NCBI RefSeq assembly: GCF_019890725.1 | Contig: NZ_JAINZZ010000018.1 | Location: 1-64,000 of the forward strand | Length of the DNA stretch: 64,000 nt | DNA from: Actinacidiphila acidipaludis | Lineage (GTDB): Bacteria; Actinomycetota; Actinomycetes; Streptomycetales; Streptomycetaceae | Direction: 5' to 3' | Shown: positions 8,873 to 17,638 of the stretch, piece after piece | How the letters are laid out: the number at the start of each line of letters is the position of its first letter | How positions within the stretch are numbered: the stretch's first letter is position 1 | Position numbers and translations under genes: made by a program | Notes under the pieces: model-generated | What the model was told of the DNA's origin: nothing | The model's database searches: none | The model's input: the letters and a program-made list of their open reading frames with translations, nothing else

Positions 8873-10298
8873 ATGACTCGACGCAACGCCCGCACCTCCC
8901 GGCGCAGGATGGCCGCGGTGGCCGCGGCCGCCGTGCTGATACCGCTGGCCGCCGCCTCGCCGGCGCTGGCCGGCGCGCCGGTCCGGCCCGGAACCGCCGC
9001 CTCCGCGACGGCCGTCCCGACGTCCGGCGCCCGGCCGCCCGCCGCTCTCGGCGGCGCCACCGCGGCGAGCGACCCGGCCGAGGCGCCGGGCCGGGTGGAC
9101 CAGATCACCGGGGTGCCGGTGGTGACCGGCGGCGCCGACGCGGTGACCACCACGTTCCGGGCCACCCTGCCGGACGGCGTGCAGGGACCGGTGTCGGCCC
9201 AACTGGCCTTCTCTCCGGATCAGTTGCCGCGGCTACACCTCGGACCGTGTCGCGGCCCACCTGCACGCCAGCTGCTCGGTGAACGGCGGGGCCTATGAGC
9301 CGTGCTCGTGGGCCGGTGGCGTCGGCGAGGAGGACCCGGTCCTCGACTACCTGCGGCTGCAACTCCCGCAGGCGCCCGCGGCCACGCAGATCACCTACTC
9401 CGTGCGGATCTCGGCGGACGCCGGCACGATGCCCGCCGACCTGCTCCTGTCCGGCTGGATCGAGCTCACCGACGGCACCGGCGCGGTGCTCGCCGACGGC
9501 GTCGCGCAGATCCAGTACTCGGCGGGGACGATCGCCCCCGCCGAGCGCGCCCAGTTCTACGTGGTGGACCGGGGCGGCGTGCTGTGGCGGTACGAGGGCA
9601 CCGGGCACCCGGACATCCCGTACCTGCCGCGCCAGCGGGTCGGCGGCGGCTGGGACGTCTACACCTCCGTCACCCCGCTGGGCGGCACCGACGCGGCGGG
9701 CGAGGGCGACCTCGTGGCCCGCGACGCCCAGGGGGTGCTCTGGTACTACCGGCACAGCGGCAACACGGCGCAGCCGTTCGAGCCGCGCGTGCGGGTCGGC
9801 TCCGGCTGGAACGTCTACACCCTGCTCAGCGGCACCGGACAGCACACCGTGGAGCTCCACTCCGGGCTGGCGGGCGACCTGGTGGCCCGCGACGCCGACG
9901 GCGTGCTCTGGTACTACCAGTGGACCGGGGACATGAAGCGGCCGTTCGCGCCGCGCACCCGGGTCGGCGCGGGCTGGAACGCCTACACCGCGCTGTCGGT
10001 CTACGGCAACGGCATCGTCGCCAGGGACGCCCACGGCGTGCTGTGGTCCTACTCCCACGGCATCCTGTCGGGCCCGGGCACCGACCCGTTCCTCCCACCG
10101 GTGAAGGTGGGCGCGGGCTGGAACCAGTTCACCGCGCTGACCGGCGTGCAGGTCGGGGACGAGCTCGTCAACGGGCTGCTGGCCCGCAGCAGCAGCGGCG
10201 GTCTGTGGCTCTACGGCGCGAAGCCCGGTTCACCGCAGATCCCGGGCAAGGGCACGTACGTGAGCGCGGGGTGGAACATCTACACCGTGCTGTTCTGA
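8873..10298 (+). pseudogene. secreted beta-propeller paralogue 2, frameshifted
   Basis: Starts at ATG 8873 (MTRRNARTSRRR) with a signal peptide (MAAVAAAAVLIPLAAASPALAG) and the same domain order as the upstream paralogue. At about 9225-9232 the reading frame breaks: upstream frame reads FSPDQLPR then nonsense to a stop at 9298, whereas the next frame resumes GYTSDRVAAHLHASCSVNGG and continues through all five GWNxYT repeats to 10298. Comparison with paralogue 1 (LPPAGYTP...) shows bases missing at a GCCGCGGC run. It is either a real loss-of-function deletion, programmed slippage or a sequencing error at a GC run; both halves are otherwise well conserved, which favours a recent event or an error. 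Confidence 0.8.
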
Positions 10299-10345
10299 CC
10301 CGTCCCGTCCCCGTCCGCGCGCCGCTCCGGCCCGCGCGGGCTCCC

Positions 10346-10386
10346 GGGCCGCCGGCCCGGCCCTTCCCCGGGCCGGACGGCGGCCC
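10346..10386. terminator. GC-rich hairpin between convergent genes
   Basis: GGGCCGCCGGCCCGG at 10346-10360 can pair with most of 10368-10386 around a short CCCTTCC loop. It sits between the stop of the propeller paralogue and that of the histidine phosphatase, so it may end transcription from both sides. The stem is imperfect and there is no T-run. Confidence 0.45.
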
Positions 10387-10393
10387 GGTCGCC

Positions 10394-10987
10394 TCAGCCC
10401 AGGTGGCCGGTGTCGTTCCAGCGCTCGATGGCGGGGGCGCCGTAGGCCCAGCCGAGGACGGAGAGCGACGCCGGGTCCAGCCGCAGGGACGCGGCGAACG
10501 CCGGGTCCTGCCCGAGCCAGCGCGCGCCGAGGGTGCGCAGCACATGCCCGTGGGCGAACACCAGCACGTCGCGGTCGGCCGAGCGGGCCCAGTCCACGAC
10601 CTCGTCGGTCCGCGCGGCCAGGCCGGCCAGCGGCTCACCGCCCGGCACCCCGTCCCGCCAGATGTGGAACCCCGGCTGCCGTTCCTGCAGCTGCGCGGGC
10701 GTCAGGCCCTCGTAGTCGCCGTAGTCCCACTCCAGCAGCGCGTCCCACTCCTTGGCGCGGGCGCCGAACCCGGCGAGCGCCGCGGTCTCCGAGGCCCGCC
10801 GCAGCGGGCTGGTGCGCACCTCGGCGTCCGGCAGTCCCTGCCAGGGCCCGCCGGCCAGCCGCTCCCCCAGCAGCAGCGCGGTGCGCCGGCCCTCCTCGGT
10901 CAGCGGGATGTCGGTGCGGCCGGTGTGCCGGCCGGACCGCGACCACTCCGTCTGCCCGTGCCGGACCAGGAGGATGCGCGCAGGCAT
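10394..10987 (-). CDS. histidine phosphatase family protein (phosphoglycerate-mutase-like)
   Basis: 197 residues from ATG 10987 ([11 protein letters not shown]); a 15-residue in-frame upstream extension is less likely because the RHG motif normally lies close to the N terminus. The catalytic [10 protein letters not shown] motif is at residues 6-15, the substrate-loop sequence [15 protein letters not shown] follows, and the second histidine lies in VFAHGHVLR. This pattern fits acid phosphatases of the Gpm2/Rv3214 type rather than glycolytic mutases; the substrate is unknown. It is 57 bp downstream of the TetR gene on the same strand, probably one transcription unit. Confidence 0.9.
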   Translation of the reverse strand: MPARILLVRHGQTEWSRSGRHTGRTDIPLTEEGRRTALLLGERLAGGPWQGLPDAEVRTSPLRRASETAALAGFGARAKEWDALLEWDYGDYEGLTPAQLQERQPGFHIWRDGVPGGEPLAGLAARTDEVVDWARSADRDVLVFAHGHVLRTLGARWLGQDPAFAASLRLDPASLSVLGWAYGAPAIERWNDTGHLG

Positions 10988-11044
10988 GCGGGGCCTTTCG
11001 TGAGGAACGTGCGGAAGCGGGCCCACCATCATGACCCACCCCGG

Positions 11045-11725
11045 TCAGCAGCCGCCCAGCAGCCCCTCGATCAGGGCATCCAGGCCCCGCTCGTACTGGG
11101 CCATGCCGTTGTCCTGCACGCAGAGCAGCTCGGGCGCCAGCGAGACCAGCGCCGGGTACCGGTCGCGGGGCAGGGCGTCGAGCTTCGCCCGGACCCGCTC
11201 GCGGGCGCCCTCCTCGCACAGCGCCCGGGCCCGCCGGGTGTTCCACAGCGCCGACCCGACGGTGTACTGCATCAGCGCCACATGGGCGCGGGCGGCCTCG
11301 GTGCCCGGCAGCCCGGCGGCGCGCAGCAGGCCGAGCATCCGGTCGATGACGGTGATCGCGTCGTCGCCGCGGACCGGCCGCAGGGTCAGCAGCTGCAGTG
11401 CGGAGGGGTGCTCGGTGAACAGCCGGTAGACCCCGCGGCACACCTCGCGCAGTTCCGCCCGCGGCTCGGCGCAGCCGGCGGGCGGCAGCTCTATGGTGTC
11501 GAGCAGGCGCTGGGCGACCGCGTCGCTGATCTCGTCCTTGCCGCGGAAGTGCGAGTAGACGGCCATCGTGCCGACGCCGAGCTGCTGGGCCAGCGCGCGC
11601 ATGGTGAAGGCCTCGGTGCCGGACCGGTCGAGCAGGCTGATGGCGGCGTCGAGGATACGATCCGGGTTGAGCGAATTGCGGGGTGCACGGCGCCGTGGGG
11701 AGCGCACCGGCTGGGTGACGGACAT
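11045..11725 (-). CDS. TetR/AcrR-family transcriptional regulator
   Basis: 226 residues from ATG 11725 (MSVTQPVRS); longer in-frame starts lie in the promoter region. The N-terminal HTH (about 18-65) shows ILDAAISLLDRSGTEAFTMRALAQQLGVG and TMAVYSHFRGKDE, the classic TetR helices 1-3. The C-terminal half (about 80-226) is helical and resembles TetR_C ligand domains. It is divergent from the PAP2-type membrane phosphatase gene, and the palindrome CGTACGTCGTACG at 11930-11942 in the shared gap is the likely operator. It probably represses itself, the downstream histidine phosphatase and the phosphatase gene. Confidence 0.92.
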   Translation of the reverse strand: MSVTQPVRSPRRRAPRNSLNPDRILDAAISLLDRSGTEAFTMRALAQQLGVGTMAVYSHFRGKDEISDAVAQRLLDTIELPPAGCAEPRAELREVCRGVYRLFTEHPSALQLLTLRPVRGDDAITVIDRMLGLLRAAGLPGTEAARAHVALMQYTVGSALWNTRRARALCEEGARERVRAKLDALPRDRYPALVSLAPELLCVQDNGMAQYERGLDALIEGLLGGC

Positions 11726-11929
11726 CGGATTCTCTTGTTCTCGTCCTGCGGTTCTCGTCCTGCGGATCTCCGGGTCTCGCGGAACTCCGTCGTACCTCTG
11801 CCTCGCGTCGGGCAACCCCGGGGAATCACCCGGGCGTCCTTCCGCGTGCATACCCTCCCATGGGACGTTGAACACCGAACCAACCAGGTGTTCGTCGGCC
11901 GGGCACGGGGTGGTGTGCGGCTGGCTTAA

Positions 11930-11942
11930 CGTACGTCGTACG
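11930..11942. promoter_or_regulatory. candidate TetR operator
   Basis: CGTACGTCGTACG is a perfect 13-bp palindrome around one central base, flanked by TTAA and a TAGAGC-like -10 stretch, in the gap between the TetR gene (start 11725) and the PAP2 gene (start 12022). Palindromes of this form are bound by several actinomycete TetR proteins; binding here is inferred. Confidence 0.55.
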
Positions 11943-12021
11943 GTAGAGCCTACGCCACGAGCACGACGACCACCGCTGACCAGCCCGCTGCGGCCTTCGG
12001 AGAACCTGGAGAGACCTCCGC

Positions 12022-13044
12022 ATGACGATCACCGCCACCGCGCCGCGCGCCGCTGCCTACCGCGGCAGGCTCCGCTGGTGGACCGAACTGCCGCTCATCG
12101 CCGTCGTCTACGCGCTGTACTCCGGCGCCCGGCTGCTGGTGCGCGGTGACGTGGACGACGCGGTGGGGCACGGCGCGGACATCCTCCACCTCGAGCAGTT
12201 CATGCACCTGGACCCGGAGCGCTTCTTCAACCGGCTCTTCACCCACCACGCCTTCCTCGGGGTGCCGGCGGACTTCGCCTACGCCTCGCTGCACTACGTG
12301 GTGACCCCGGGCGTCCTGATCTGGCTGTGGCACCGCCGGCCCACCCACTACCGGACCGCGCGGGCCTGGCTGATGATCTCCACCCTGATCGGCCTGGTCG
12401 GCTTCACGGCGATGCCCACCGCCCCGCCGCGGCTGATCGGCGGCGGCCACGGCTTCATGGACACCATGGCGCAGTACGGCTCCTACGGCTGGTGGGGCAC
12501 CGACGCGAGCGCGCCGCGCGGTATGGGCCACCTCACCAACCAGTACGCGGCGATGCCCAGCCTGCACTTCGGCTGGTCGCTGTGGTGCGGGATCATGCTG
12601 TTCCGCTACGGGCGGCACCGCATCGTGCGGGTGCTCGGCGTGGTGTACCCGCTGGCCACCGCGCTGGTAGTGATGGGCACCGCCAACCACTACCTGCTGG
12701 ACGTGCTGGCCGGCGGGGCCGTGATGGGCATCGGCTTCCTGCTGGCCCGTCCGGGGCTGCGGCTCAGCGACCGCCTCCAGGACCGCGCCCGCGCGGCCCT
12801 GGGCCGGGCGCCGCGCGGGGCCGTGGGCCGGCCGGCCGAGCCGGGCGTGCAGCCCGCGGCCAGGACCGCGGCGCAGACCGCCGCCCAGCCGGGCCCGGTG
12901 GCCGCGGACAGCTCCGGCGGCGCCACCCGCGTCGTGCCCGCCCCCCGGCGGGGCGATGCCGACCGCGCGGCGGAGAGCGGCGGACCGGCCGGCGAACCGG
13001 CCGCGCGCGGCGGTGAACACGCCGGACACGGCCGGATGTCGTGA
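12022..13044 (+). CDS. PAP2/Aur1-like integral membrane phosphatase
   Basis: 340 residues, ATG start. Residues 20-250 contain about six hydrophobic segments. The acid-phosphatase signature is split as usual: MPSLHFGWSLW (PSLH motif with catalytic His) and GTANHYLLDVLAG (H-x3-D motif), with a KxxxxxxRP-like region not obvious. This variant is the Aur1/Ipt1 or inositol-phosphorylceramide-synthase-like branch common in actinobacteria, acting on lipid phosphates or phospho-head groups at the outer membrane face. From about 265 the protein has a long Ala/Pro/Gly-rich cytoplasmic tail of no clear function. Gene start is shared with the TetR promoter region; 21 bp downstream begins the nuclease-helicase operon. 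Confidence 0.88.
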   Translation: MTITATAPRAAAYRGRLRWWTELPLIAVVYALYSGARLLVRGDVDDAVGHGADILHLEQFMHLDPERFFNRLFTHHAFLGVPADFAYASLHYVVTPGVLIWLWHRRPTHYRTARAWLMISTLIGLVGFTAMPTAPPRLIGGGHGFMDTMAQYGSYGWWGTDASAPRGMGHLTNQYAAMPSLHFGWSLWCGIMLFRYGRHRIVRVLGVVYPLATALVVMGTANHYLLDVLAGGAVMGIGFLLARPGLRLSDRLQDRARAALGRAPRGAVGRPAEPGVQPAARTAAQTAAQPGPVAADSSGGATRVVPAPRRGDADRAAESGGPAGEPAARGGEHAGHGRMS

Positions 13045-13065
13045 CCGGGTGACACACTCTCCCGG

Positions 13066-14181
13066 GTGAGTACTTCGCACTCCCTGCGGGAGCGGCTGGC
13101 CGCGCTGCGCGGCCCGGCCACCGCCCCCCGCCCGCTCGACGCGCGGGCCCTGGCCGCCCTGGCCGCCAACCCCGGGTGCCGCCGCCGTGCCCTGCTGGAC
13201 GCCGCGGGCGTCGACAAGGGCGCGGTCGCCGGCGTCCTGGGCGCCCCCGCCCCCTTCGGCCAGTCCCGGTTCGCCTTCTCCCGCGGCCACGCCTTCGAGG
13301 CCCGCGTGAAGGCCGACGGCTGCACCGAACTGCTGCGCCTGCTGGGCGCCGAGGGCCGCGCGCACGTCCCCGACCTGGCCGCGGCGGGCCCCGAGGGCCG
13401 GGCCGCCCGCACCCGGCTCGCGCTGGCCGAGGCGCCGGCCGGCTCCTGGACGCTGCTCGACCACCCGCTGCTCGCCCTCGAGGTCGCCGGCTCGACGGCG
13501 TACCTCGAACCGGACGCGGTGGCCGTGGCGCCCGACGGGTCCTGGACGGTGGTGGAGATCAAGTCGTTCCCGATCCTGGACGGCGGCGCGGACCCGCAGA
13601 AGGTCGGCGCGGCCGCCCGGCAGTCGGCCGTGTACGTCCTCGCGCTGGACGCCGTCACGCCCGGCCGGACGCGGTCCGCCGCGCTGCTGGTGTGCCCGAG
13701 GAACTTCTCCAACCAGCCCACCGCCGAGTGGGTCGACGTGCGCAGGCAACTCGCGGTCACCCGGCGCCAGCTGGCCCGGCTCACCCGGATCGAGGAGATC
13801 GCCGACGCGCTGCCGGAGGGCACCACCTTCGACCTGGCCCGCGACGCCGACGGCTCGGCGACCCGGCCCTCCGGCGACCTGGCGGAAGCCGTCGACTCCG
13901 TCCCCGCGGCCTACTCCCCCGAGTGCCTGTCCACCTGCGAACTGGCCTTCCACTGCCGGTCCCGGGCCAGGACGTGCGGCGACGTGGCCGCCCTCGGCCG
14001 GTCGCTGCGCGGCGAACTCGGCGAGCTGACCAGCGTGGAGGCGGTGCTGGCCGCCGCCGGCGGCGCCGCGGGCGACCCGGCCGACCCCGCGGTCGCGGCA
14101 CTGCGCCGGGCGGCGGCGCTGCGGGCCGAGGCCCTGGAGCGGGCCGCCGAGCACGGCGCGGACGGCGGTGCCGCCCGGTGA
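13066..14181 (+). CDS. RecB/Cas4-like nuclease with Fe-S-type cysteines
   Basis: 371 residues from GTG 13066. The PD-(D/E)xK core is visible in order: D150 in LEPDAV, E164 and K166 in VVEIKSF, and the QxxxY motif as Q186-S-A-V-Y190. Four or five cysteines frame the core as in Cas4, AddB and Dna2: C38 near the N terminus (NPGC), and C287, C291, C297 and C304 at the C terminus (CLSTC, FHC, RTC). In those families the four cysteines hold a 4Fe-4S cluster and the enzyme degrades single-stranded DNA ends. The stop overlaps the next gene's start (GTGA). With the downstream helicase it resembles a split Dna2. No CRISPR array or other cas gene is near, so it is not an adaptation Cas4. Function inferred from motifs only. 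Confidence 0.75.
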   Translation: MSTSHSLRERLAALRGPATAPRPLDARALAALAANPGCRRRALLDAAGVDKGAVAGVLGAPAPFGQSRFAFSRGHAFEARVKADGCTELLRLLGAEGRAHVPDLAAAGPEGRAARTRLALAEAPAGSWTLLDHPLLALEVAGSTAYLEPDAVAVAPDGSWTVVEIKSFPILDGGADPQKVGAAARQSAVYVLALDAVTPGRTRSAALLVCPRNFSNQPTAEWVDVRRQLAVTRRQLARLTRIEEIADALPEGTTFDLARDADGSATRPSGDLAEAVDSVPAAYSPECLSTCELAFHCRSRARTCGDVAALGRSLRGELGELTSVEAVLAAAGGAAGDPADPAVAALRRAAALRAEALERAAEHGADGGAAR

Positions 14182-15758
14182 GCGTGCTGCACACCCTGGC
14201 CAGGGCCGAGGCGGTCGCCGCGGGCCGGGCCGTCCCCGCCGCGACCGTGCTGCACCGCCGGCTGTCCGCGCGGCCGCTCGTCCTGGTGCTGCTGACCACC
14301 GCCGGCGAGGCCGGTGCGCCGCTGGGCGCGCTGGCCGGCACCGACCGGGACGCGCCCGAACTCCTCGTGGTGCCCCAGCCCCTCGACCGCGACCTGCGGT
14401 TCGGCTTCTTCGCCGGGCTCGCCGGGATCGTGCTGCCGCTGCTGGACGCGTGCGCCGAGCGCACGGAGACCGAGCCGGCCACCCGCAACCGCGAGGAGAC
14501 GGAACTGTGCGCCGACGCGCTGCAGATCGTCGTCCCCAACGCGGCGACGGTGGACTACCTGCGGCTGGTCGGCCGGTCCACCCGCTTCCTGCGCACCGCG
14601 GAGGACCCGGACGCGCCCTACCCGGTCCCGGCGCCGCTGCCGCTGCTGGGCCGCTGGCTCACGCACTACGCCGAACGGGCGCGCACGCCCGGCAGTTCGC
14701 TGCTGGTGGCGATGACCGACCTGCTGTCCCGGCACTGGACGACCGGGCAGAGCGCGCTGGAGGACCAGCACCTGGGGTCGCTGCTCGGCTGGATCGATCC
14801 GCCGCCCGGCCTGGACGGCGCCGCGGCCGCGGCGCGGGCGGAGACCGGCCGCACCCCCGACGGCCTGCTGGTCAGTCCGCCGGCCGGCCCGGCGACCGAC
14901 CCCCGCTTCGACAACCGGGTGCTCGCCCCGGCGCTGACCCGCTACGACGCGGCCCGCGCGGCCGGGTCGGGGGTCGCCGCCGCCGAGGCCGCGGTGCGCC
15001 GCCTGGTCGCGTCGCAGCTGCGGCCGGTGTGGGACGACGTGTGGCACGGTCTCGACCTGCTGCGCGCCCTGCCGGAGGGCGCGCATGTCGAGGAGCGCTG
15101 GAAGCGGGACCGCTGGTCGTTCACCGGGCACCGCGACCGGGTGGTGGCCGGTGAGCCGCCGCAGCCCCGGCGGGACGACGCGATCGCCGCGGCCCAGAAG
15201 CTCGCCGGCCGCGAGACCGCGCAGGCGCGGCTGGCCGCCCAGGAGGCGCTGGACGACCCGCTCGCGCTGGCCGCGCGCCGCCTGGCGGGCGAGGCGTTCA
15301 CCGGCGTGGTCCGCGACGTCGAGATGGCGTTCTCCGACGGCCGCCGGCCCATGCCCCGCCCGCTGGTGACCCTGGACACCGGCGACCTGCCGCAGGCCGA
15401 GCCGGGCGCCCGGGTGTACCGGGCGGTGCCGGAGGCGCGGTCGGCCCAGCCGGCCGACCTGGTGTCCGTGGAGGCGGCACCCGGCGCTCCGGGCGTTCCG
15501 GACGCGGCGGACGCCGCGGTGAACGGCTGCCGGATCACCGTCCGGCTGACCGGCGGCATGGGCAACGGCAAGGCGCCCAGGGAGGGTTCGGTGCCGGCGC
15601 CGGGCGACAGGGTGACGTTCACCCTCTTCGAGCACGACCCGCGCGGCGGCCCCGCCCTGCCCGACCAGGAGGCGACGCCGTGGACCCACGGCGGGCCGCC
15701 GGGCGCCCTCGCCGTGCCGGACGCCCCCGACCCCGTCACCGCGGAGGACCACCTGTGA
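14178..15758 (+). CDS. unrecognised protein between nuclease and helicase genes
   Basis: 526 residues from GTG 14178 (VSVLHTLARAE), overlapping the nuclease stop by GTGA and itself ending in a GTGA overlap with the helicase, so it is almost certainly a partner of both. No domain was recognised. The N-terminal third has hydrophobic strands (RPLVLVLLTTAGE, GLAGIVLPLLDAC) and DALQIVVPNAATVDYL; the middle is helical with HWTTGQSALEDQHLGSLLGW and conserved-looking aromatic/acidic patches (VWDDVWHGLDLL, ERWKRDRWSFTGHRDR); the C terminus (about 410-500) is beta-rich (GCRITVRLTGGMGNG, GDRVTFTLFEHD) and could be an OB- or beta-barrel-like fold. No Walker motif, signal peptide or membrane segment. It may be a DNA-binding or scaffolding subunit; this is inference from context. 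Confidence 0.8.
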   Translation: MSVLHTLARAEAVAAGRAVPAATVLHRRLSARPLVLVLLTTAGEAGAPLGALAGTDRDAPELLVVPQPLDRDLRFGFFAGLAGIVLPLLDACAERTETEPATRNREETELCADALQIVVPNAATVDYLRLVGRSTRFLRTAEDPDAPYPVPAPLPLLGRWLTHYAERARTPGSSLLVAMTDLLSRHWTTGQSALEDQHLGSLLGWIDPPPGLDGAAAAARAETGRTPDGLLVSPPAGPATDPRFDNRVLAPALTRYDAARAAGSGVAAAEAAVRRLVASQLRPVWDDVWHGLDLLRALPEGAHVEERWKRDRWSFTGHRDRVVAGEPPQPRRDDAIAAAQKLAGRETAQARLAAQEALDDPLALAARRLAGEAFTGVVRDVEMAFSDGRRPMPRPLVTLDTGDLPQAEPGARVYRAVPEARSAQPADLVSVEAAPGAPGVPDAADAAVNGCRITVRLTGGMGNGKAPREGSVPAPGDRVTFTLFEHDPRGGPALPDQEATPWTHGGPPGALAVPDAPDPVTAEDHL

Positions 15759-17140
15759 CGTCCCGGACCACACCGGTCGGCCCCCCGCCCGCCGGCGCCG
15801 CCGTGTTCGACCCGGCGGCCGAGGCGGCCCGGGCCACCGCGGCGATCCTCGACAGCACCCTGCACGGCACGGCCCGCGGGGTCGTCGTCGACTCGCCGCC
15901 CGGCGCGGGCAAGTCGACGCTGGTGGTGCGCGCGGCCCGTGAACTGGCCGCGGCCGGCGAGTCGCTGATGATCGTGGCGCAGACCAACGCCCAGGTCGAC
16001 GACCTCGCCGACCGGCTGGCCACCGCGGACCCGGAGCTGCCGATCGGCCGCCTGCACGGCACGGACTCACCGCCCGACCCGGTGCTCGACCGGCACCCGG
16101 CCCTCGCCAAGTCCTCCGCGGTCGCCGACCTGCGGGACCGCGCGGTGGTGCTGGCGACCGCGGCCAAGTGGGCGTACGTCAAGGACACCGAGCCGTGGCG
16201 GCACGCGATCGTCGACGAGGCGTACCAGATGCGCTCCGACGCGCTGCTGCAGGTGGCCGGGCTGTTCGAGCGGGCGCTGTTCGTGGGCGACCCCGGGCAG
16301 CTCGACCCGTTCAGCATCGTGGGCGCCGAGCAGTGGGCGGGGCTCGCTTACGACCCGTCGGCGAGCGCTGTGGTCACGCTGCTCGCGCACAACCCGGGCC
16401 TGCCGCAGCACCGGCTGCCGGTGTCCTGGCGGCTGCCGGCGTCCGCGGCGCCTCTGGTGTCGCGGGCGTTCTACCCGTACACGCCGTTCCGCAGCGGCAC
16501 CGCCCCGGGCGAGCGGCGGCTGTCCTTCGGGGTGGCGGGCGACGGTGCCGGTCCCGACCGGGTGCTGGACGAGGCCGCGGAGAGCGGCTGGGGGCTGCTG
16601 GAGCTGCCGGCCCGGCACACCCCGCGCACCGACCCCGAGGCGGTGCGCGCGGTGGCCCAGGTCGTACGGCGCCTGCTGGACCGCGGCGGGGTGACGTACT
16701 CCGGGACGGACGCGGGCCCCGTCCCGCTCACCGCGGACCGGATCGCGGTCGGCACCGCGCACCGCGACCAGGCGGCGGCGGTCCGCGGCGCGCTCGCCGC
16801 GCTGGGGGTTCCCACGGGGGCCGCGGGCGGGGTCGCGGTGGACACCGCGAACCGGCTGCAGGGGCGGGAGTTCGACGTGACCGTGGTGCTCCACCCGCTC
16901 TCCGGCCGGCCCGACGCCACCGCCTTCCACCTGGAGACCGGCCGGCTGTGCGTGCTGGCGTCCCGCCACCGGCACGCCTGCATCGTGGTGTGCCGGGCGG
17001 GCGTTGCGGAGCTGCTGGACGAGCATCCGTCGTCGGAGCCGGTGCAGCTCGGCGTCACGGTGAAGTTCCCCGACGGCTGGGAGGCCAATCACGCGGTGCT
17101 GGCGCATCTGGCCGAGCACCGGGTCGCCTGGCGGCCCTGA
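15755..17140 (+). CDS. SF1-type DNA helicase (UPF1/Dna2-like)
   Basis: 461 residues from GTG 15755, coupled to the preceding gene. Motifs in order: Walker A PPGAGKST with Lys53; motif Ia QTNAQVDD; motif II DEAY at 154-157; motif III GDPGQLDP at 178-185; motif IV/QxxR-like SWRLP at 224-228; motif V NRLQGREFD at 366-374; motif VI LASRHRHAC with R404. This is the SF1B Upf1-like arrangement, compact and without an attached nuclease or accessory 2B insertion. It should be an ATP-driven translocase on single strands. With the RecB/Cas4-like nuclease two genes upstream it forms a plausible split helicase-nuclease acting on DNA ends, flaps or invading DNA. Cytoplasmic. Confidence 0.9.
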   Translation: MTSRTTPVGPPPAGAAVFDPAAEAARATAAILDSTLHGTARGVVVDSPPGAGKSTLVVRAARELAAAGESLMIVAQTNAQVDDLADRLATADPELPIGRLHGTDSPPDPVLDRHPALAKSSAVADLRDRAVVLATAAKWAYVKDTEPWRHAIVDEAYQMRSDALLQVAGLFERALFVGDPGQLDPFSIVGAEQWAGLAYDPSASAVVTLLAHNPGLPQHRLPVSWRLPASAAPLVSRAFYPYTPFRSGTAPGERRLSFGVAGDGAGPDRVLDEAAESGWGLLELPARHTPRTDPEAVRAVAQVVRRLLDRGGVTYSGTDAGPVPLTADRIAVGTAHRDQAAAVRGALAALGVPTGAAGGVAVDTANRLQGREFDVTVVLHPLSGRPDATAFHLETGRLCVLASRHRHACIVVCRAGVAELLDEHPSSEPVQLGVTVKFPDGWEANHAVLAHLAEHRVAWRP

Positions 17141-17260
17141 CGCACCCCCGCTGCCCGCGCGCGGGCGGTCGGGTGTCGCCGCCGCGGCGGACGGGCCGCG
17201 GGGGGACTTGCGGGGCGCGGGAGAATGGGAGACGTCGACGAACTCCGGGAGGTACACGGT

Positions 17261-17638
17261 ATGTCCGAGCCGCAGCCCGCGGACCGGCCGCGCGGGGAGC
17301 AGACCCCACGGCCCAAGCGGCCTGCCCCGCTGCTGTTCGAGCCGGGAGCGCCCGACGACGGCGACCGCGACCGCTTCTTCGACCTGGAGTCGATGGACGA
17401 CCCGCTGCAGCTGCTGGACCGGGCGACCGAGCTGGCGCTGGCCTTCCGGTCCGCGGCCGACCGGGCGACCGCCTTCCAGGCGATGGCGGCGGCCCAGCTC
17501 GCCGACCCCCGCCGCTTCGACCGGCTGGGTCCGGACGCGATCGCCGAGCGGGCCGGGTGGACCGAGGACTACGCGAAGAAGATGGTCGAGTACGGCCAGG
17601 ACCTGATCAGGAACGGCGGCGTCACGCCCGAGGCCTGA
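17261..17638 (+). CDS. small conserved hypothetical protein
   Basis: 125 residues from ATG 17261, with GGGAGG 8 nt upstream. Acidic, Pro-rich N terminus (1-50) followed by an all-helical domain: DPLQLLDRATELALAFRSAADRATAFQAMAAAQLADP and RAGWTEDYAKKMVEYGQDLI (each given in pieces: LDRATELALAF, AMAAAQLAD, WTEDYAKKMVEYG). No known catalytic motif. The family seems widespread in Streptomyces, but I cannot give it a role. It follows the helicase gene after 120 bp and has its own ribosome-binding site, so it may be a separate unit. Confidence 0.75.
   Translation: MSEPQPADRPRGEQTPRPKRPAPLLFEPGAPDDGDRDRFFDLESMDDPLQLLDRATELALAFRSAADRATAFQAMAAAQLADPRRFDRLGPDAIAERAGWTEDYAKKMVEYGQDLIRNGGVTPEA

Noticed and set aside
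13066..14181. Cas4 of a CRISPR adaptation module
   Set aside because: No repeat-spacer array, cas1 or cas2 is present in the window; the coupled SF1 helicase fits Dna2 or AddB-like processing better.
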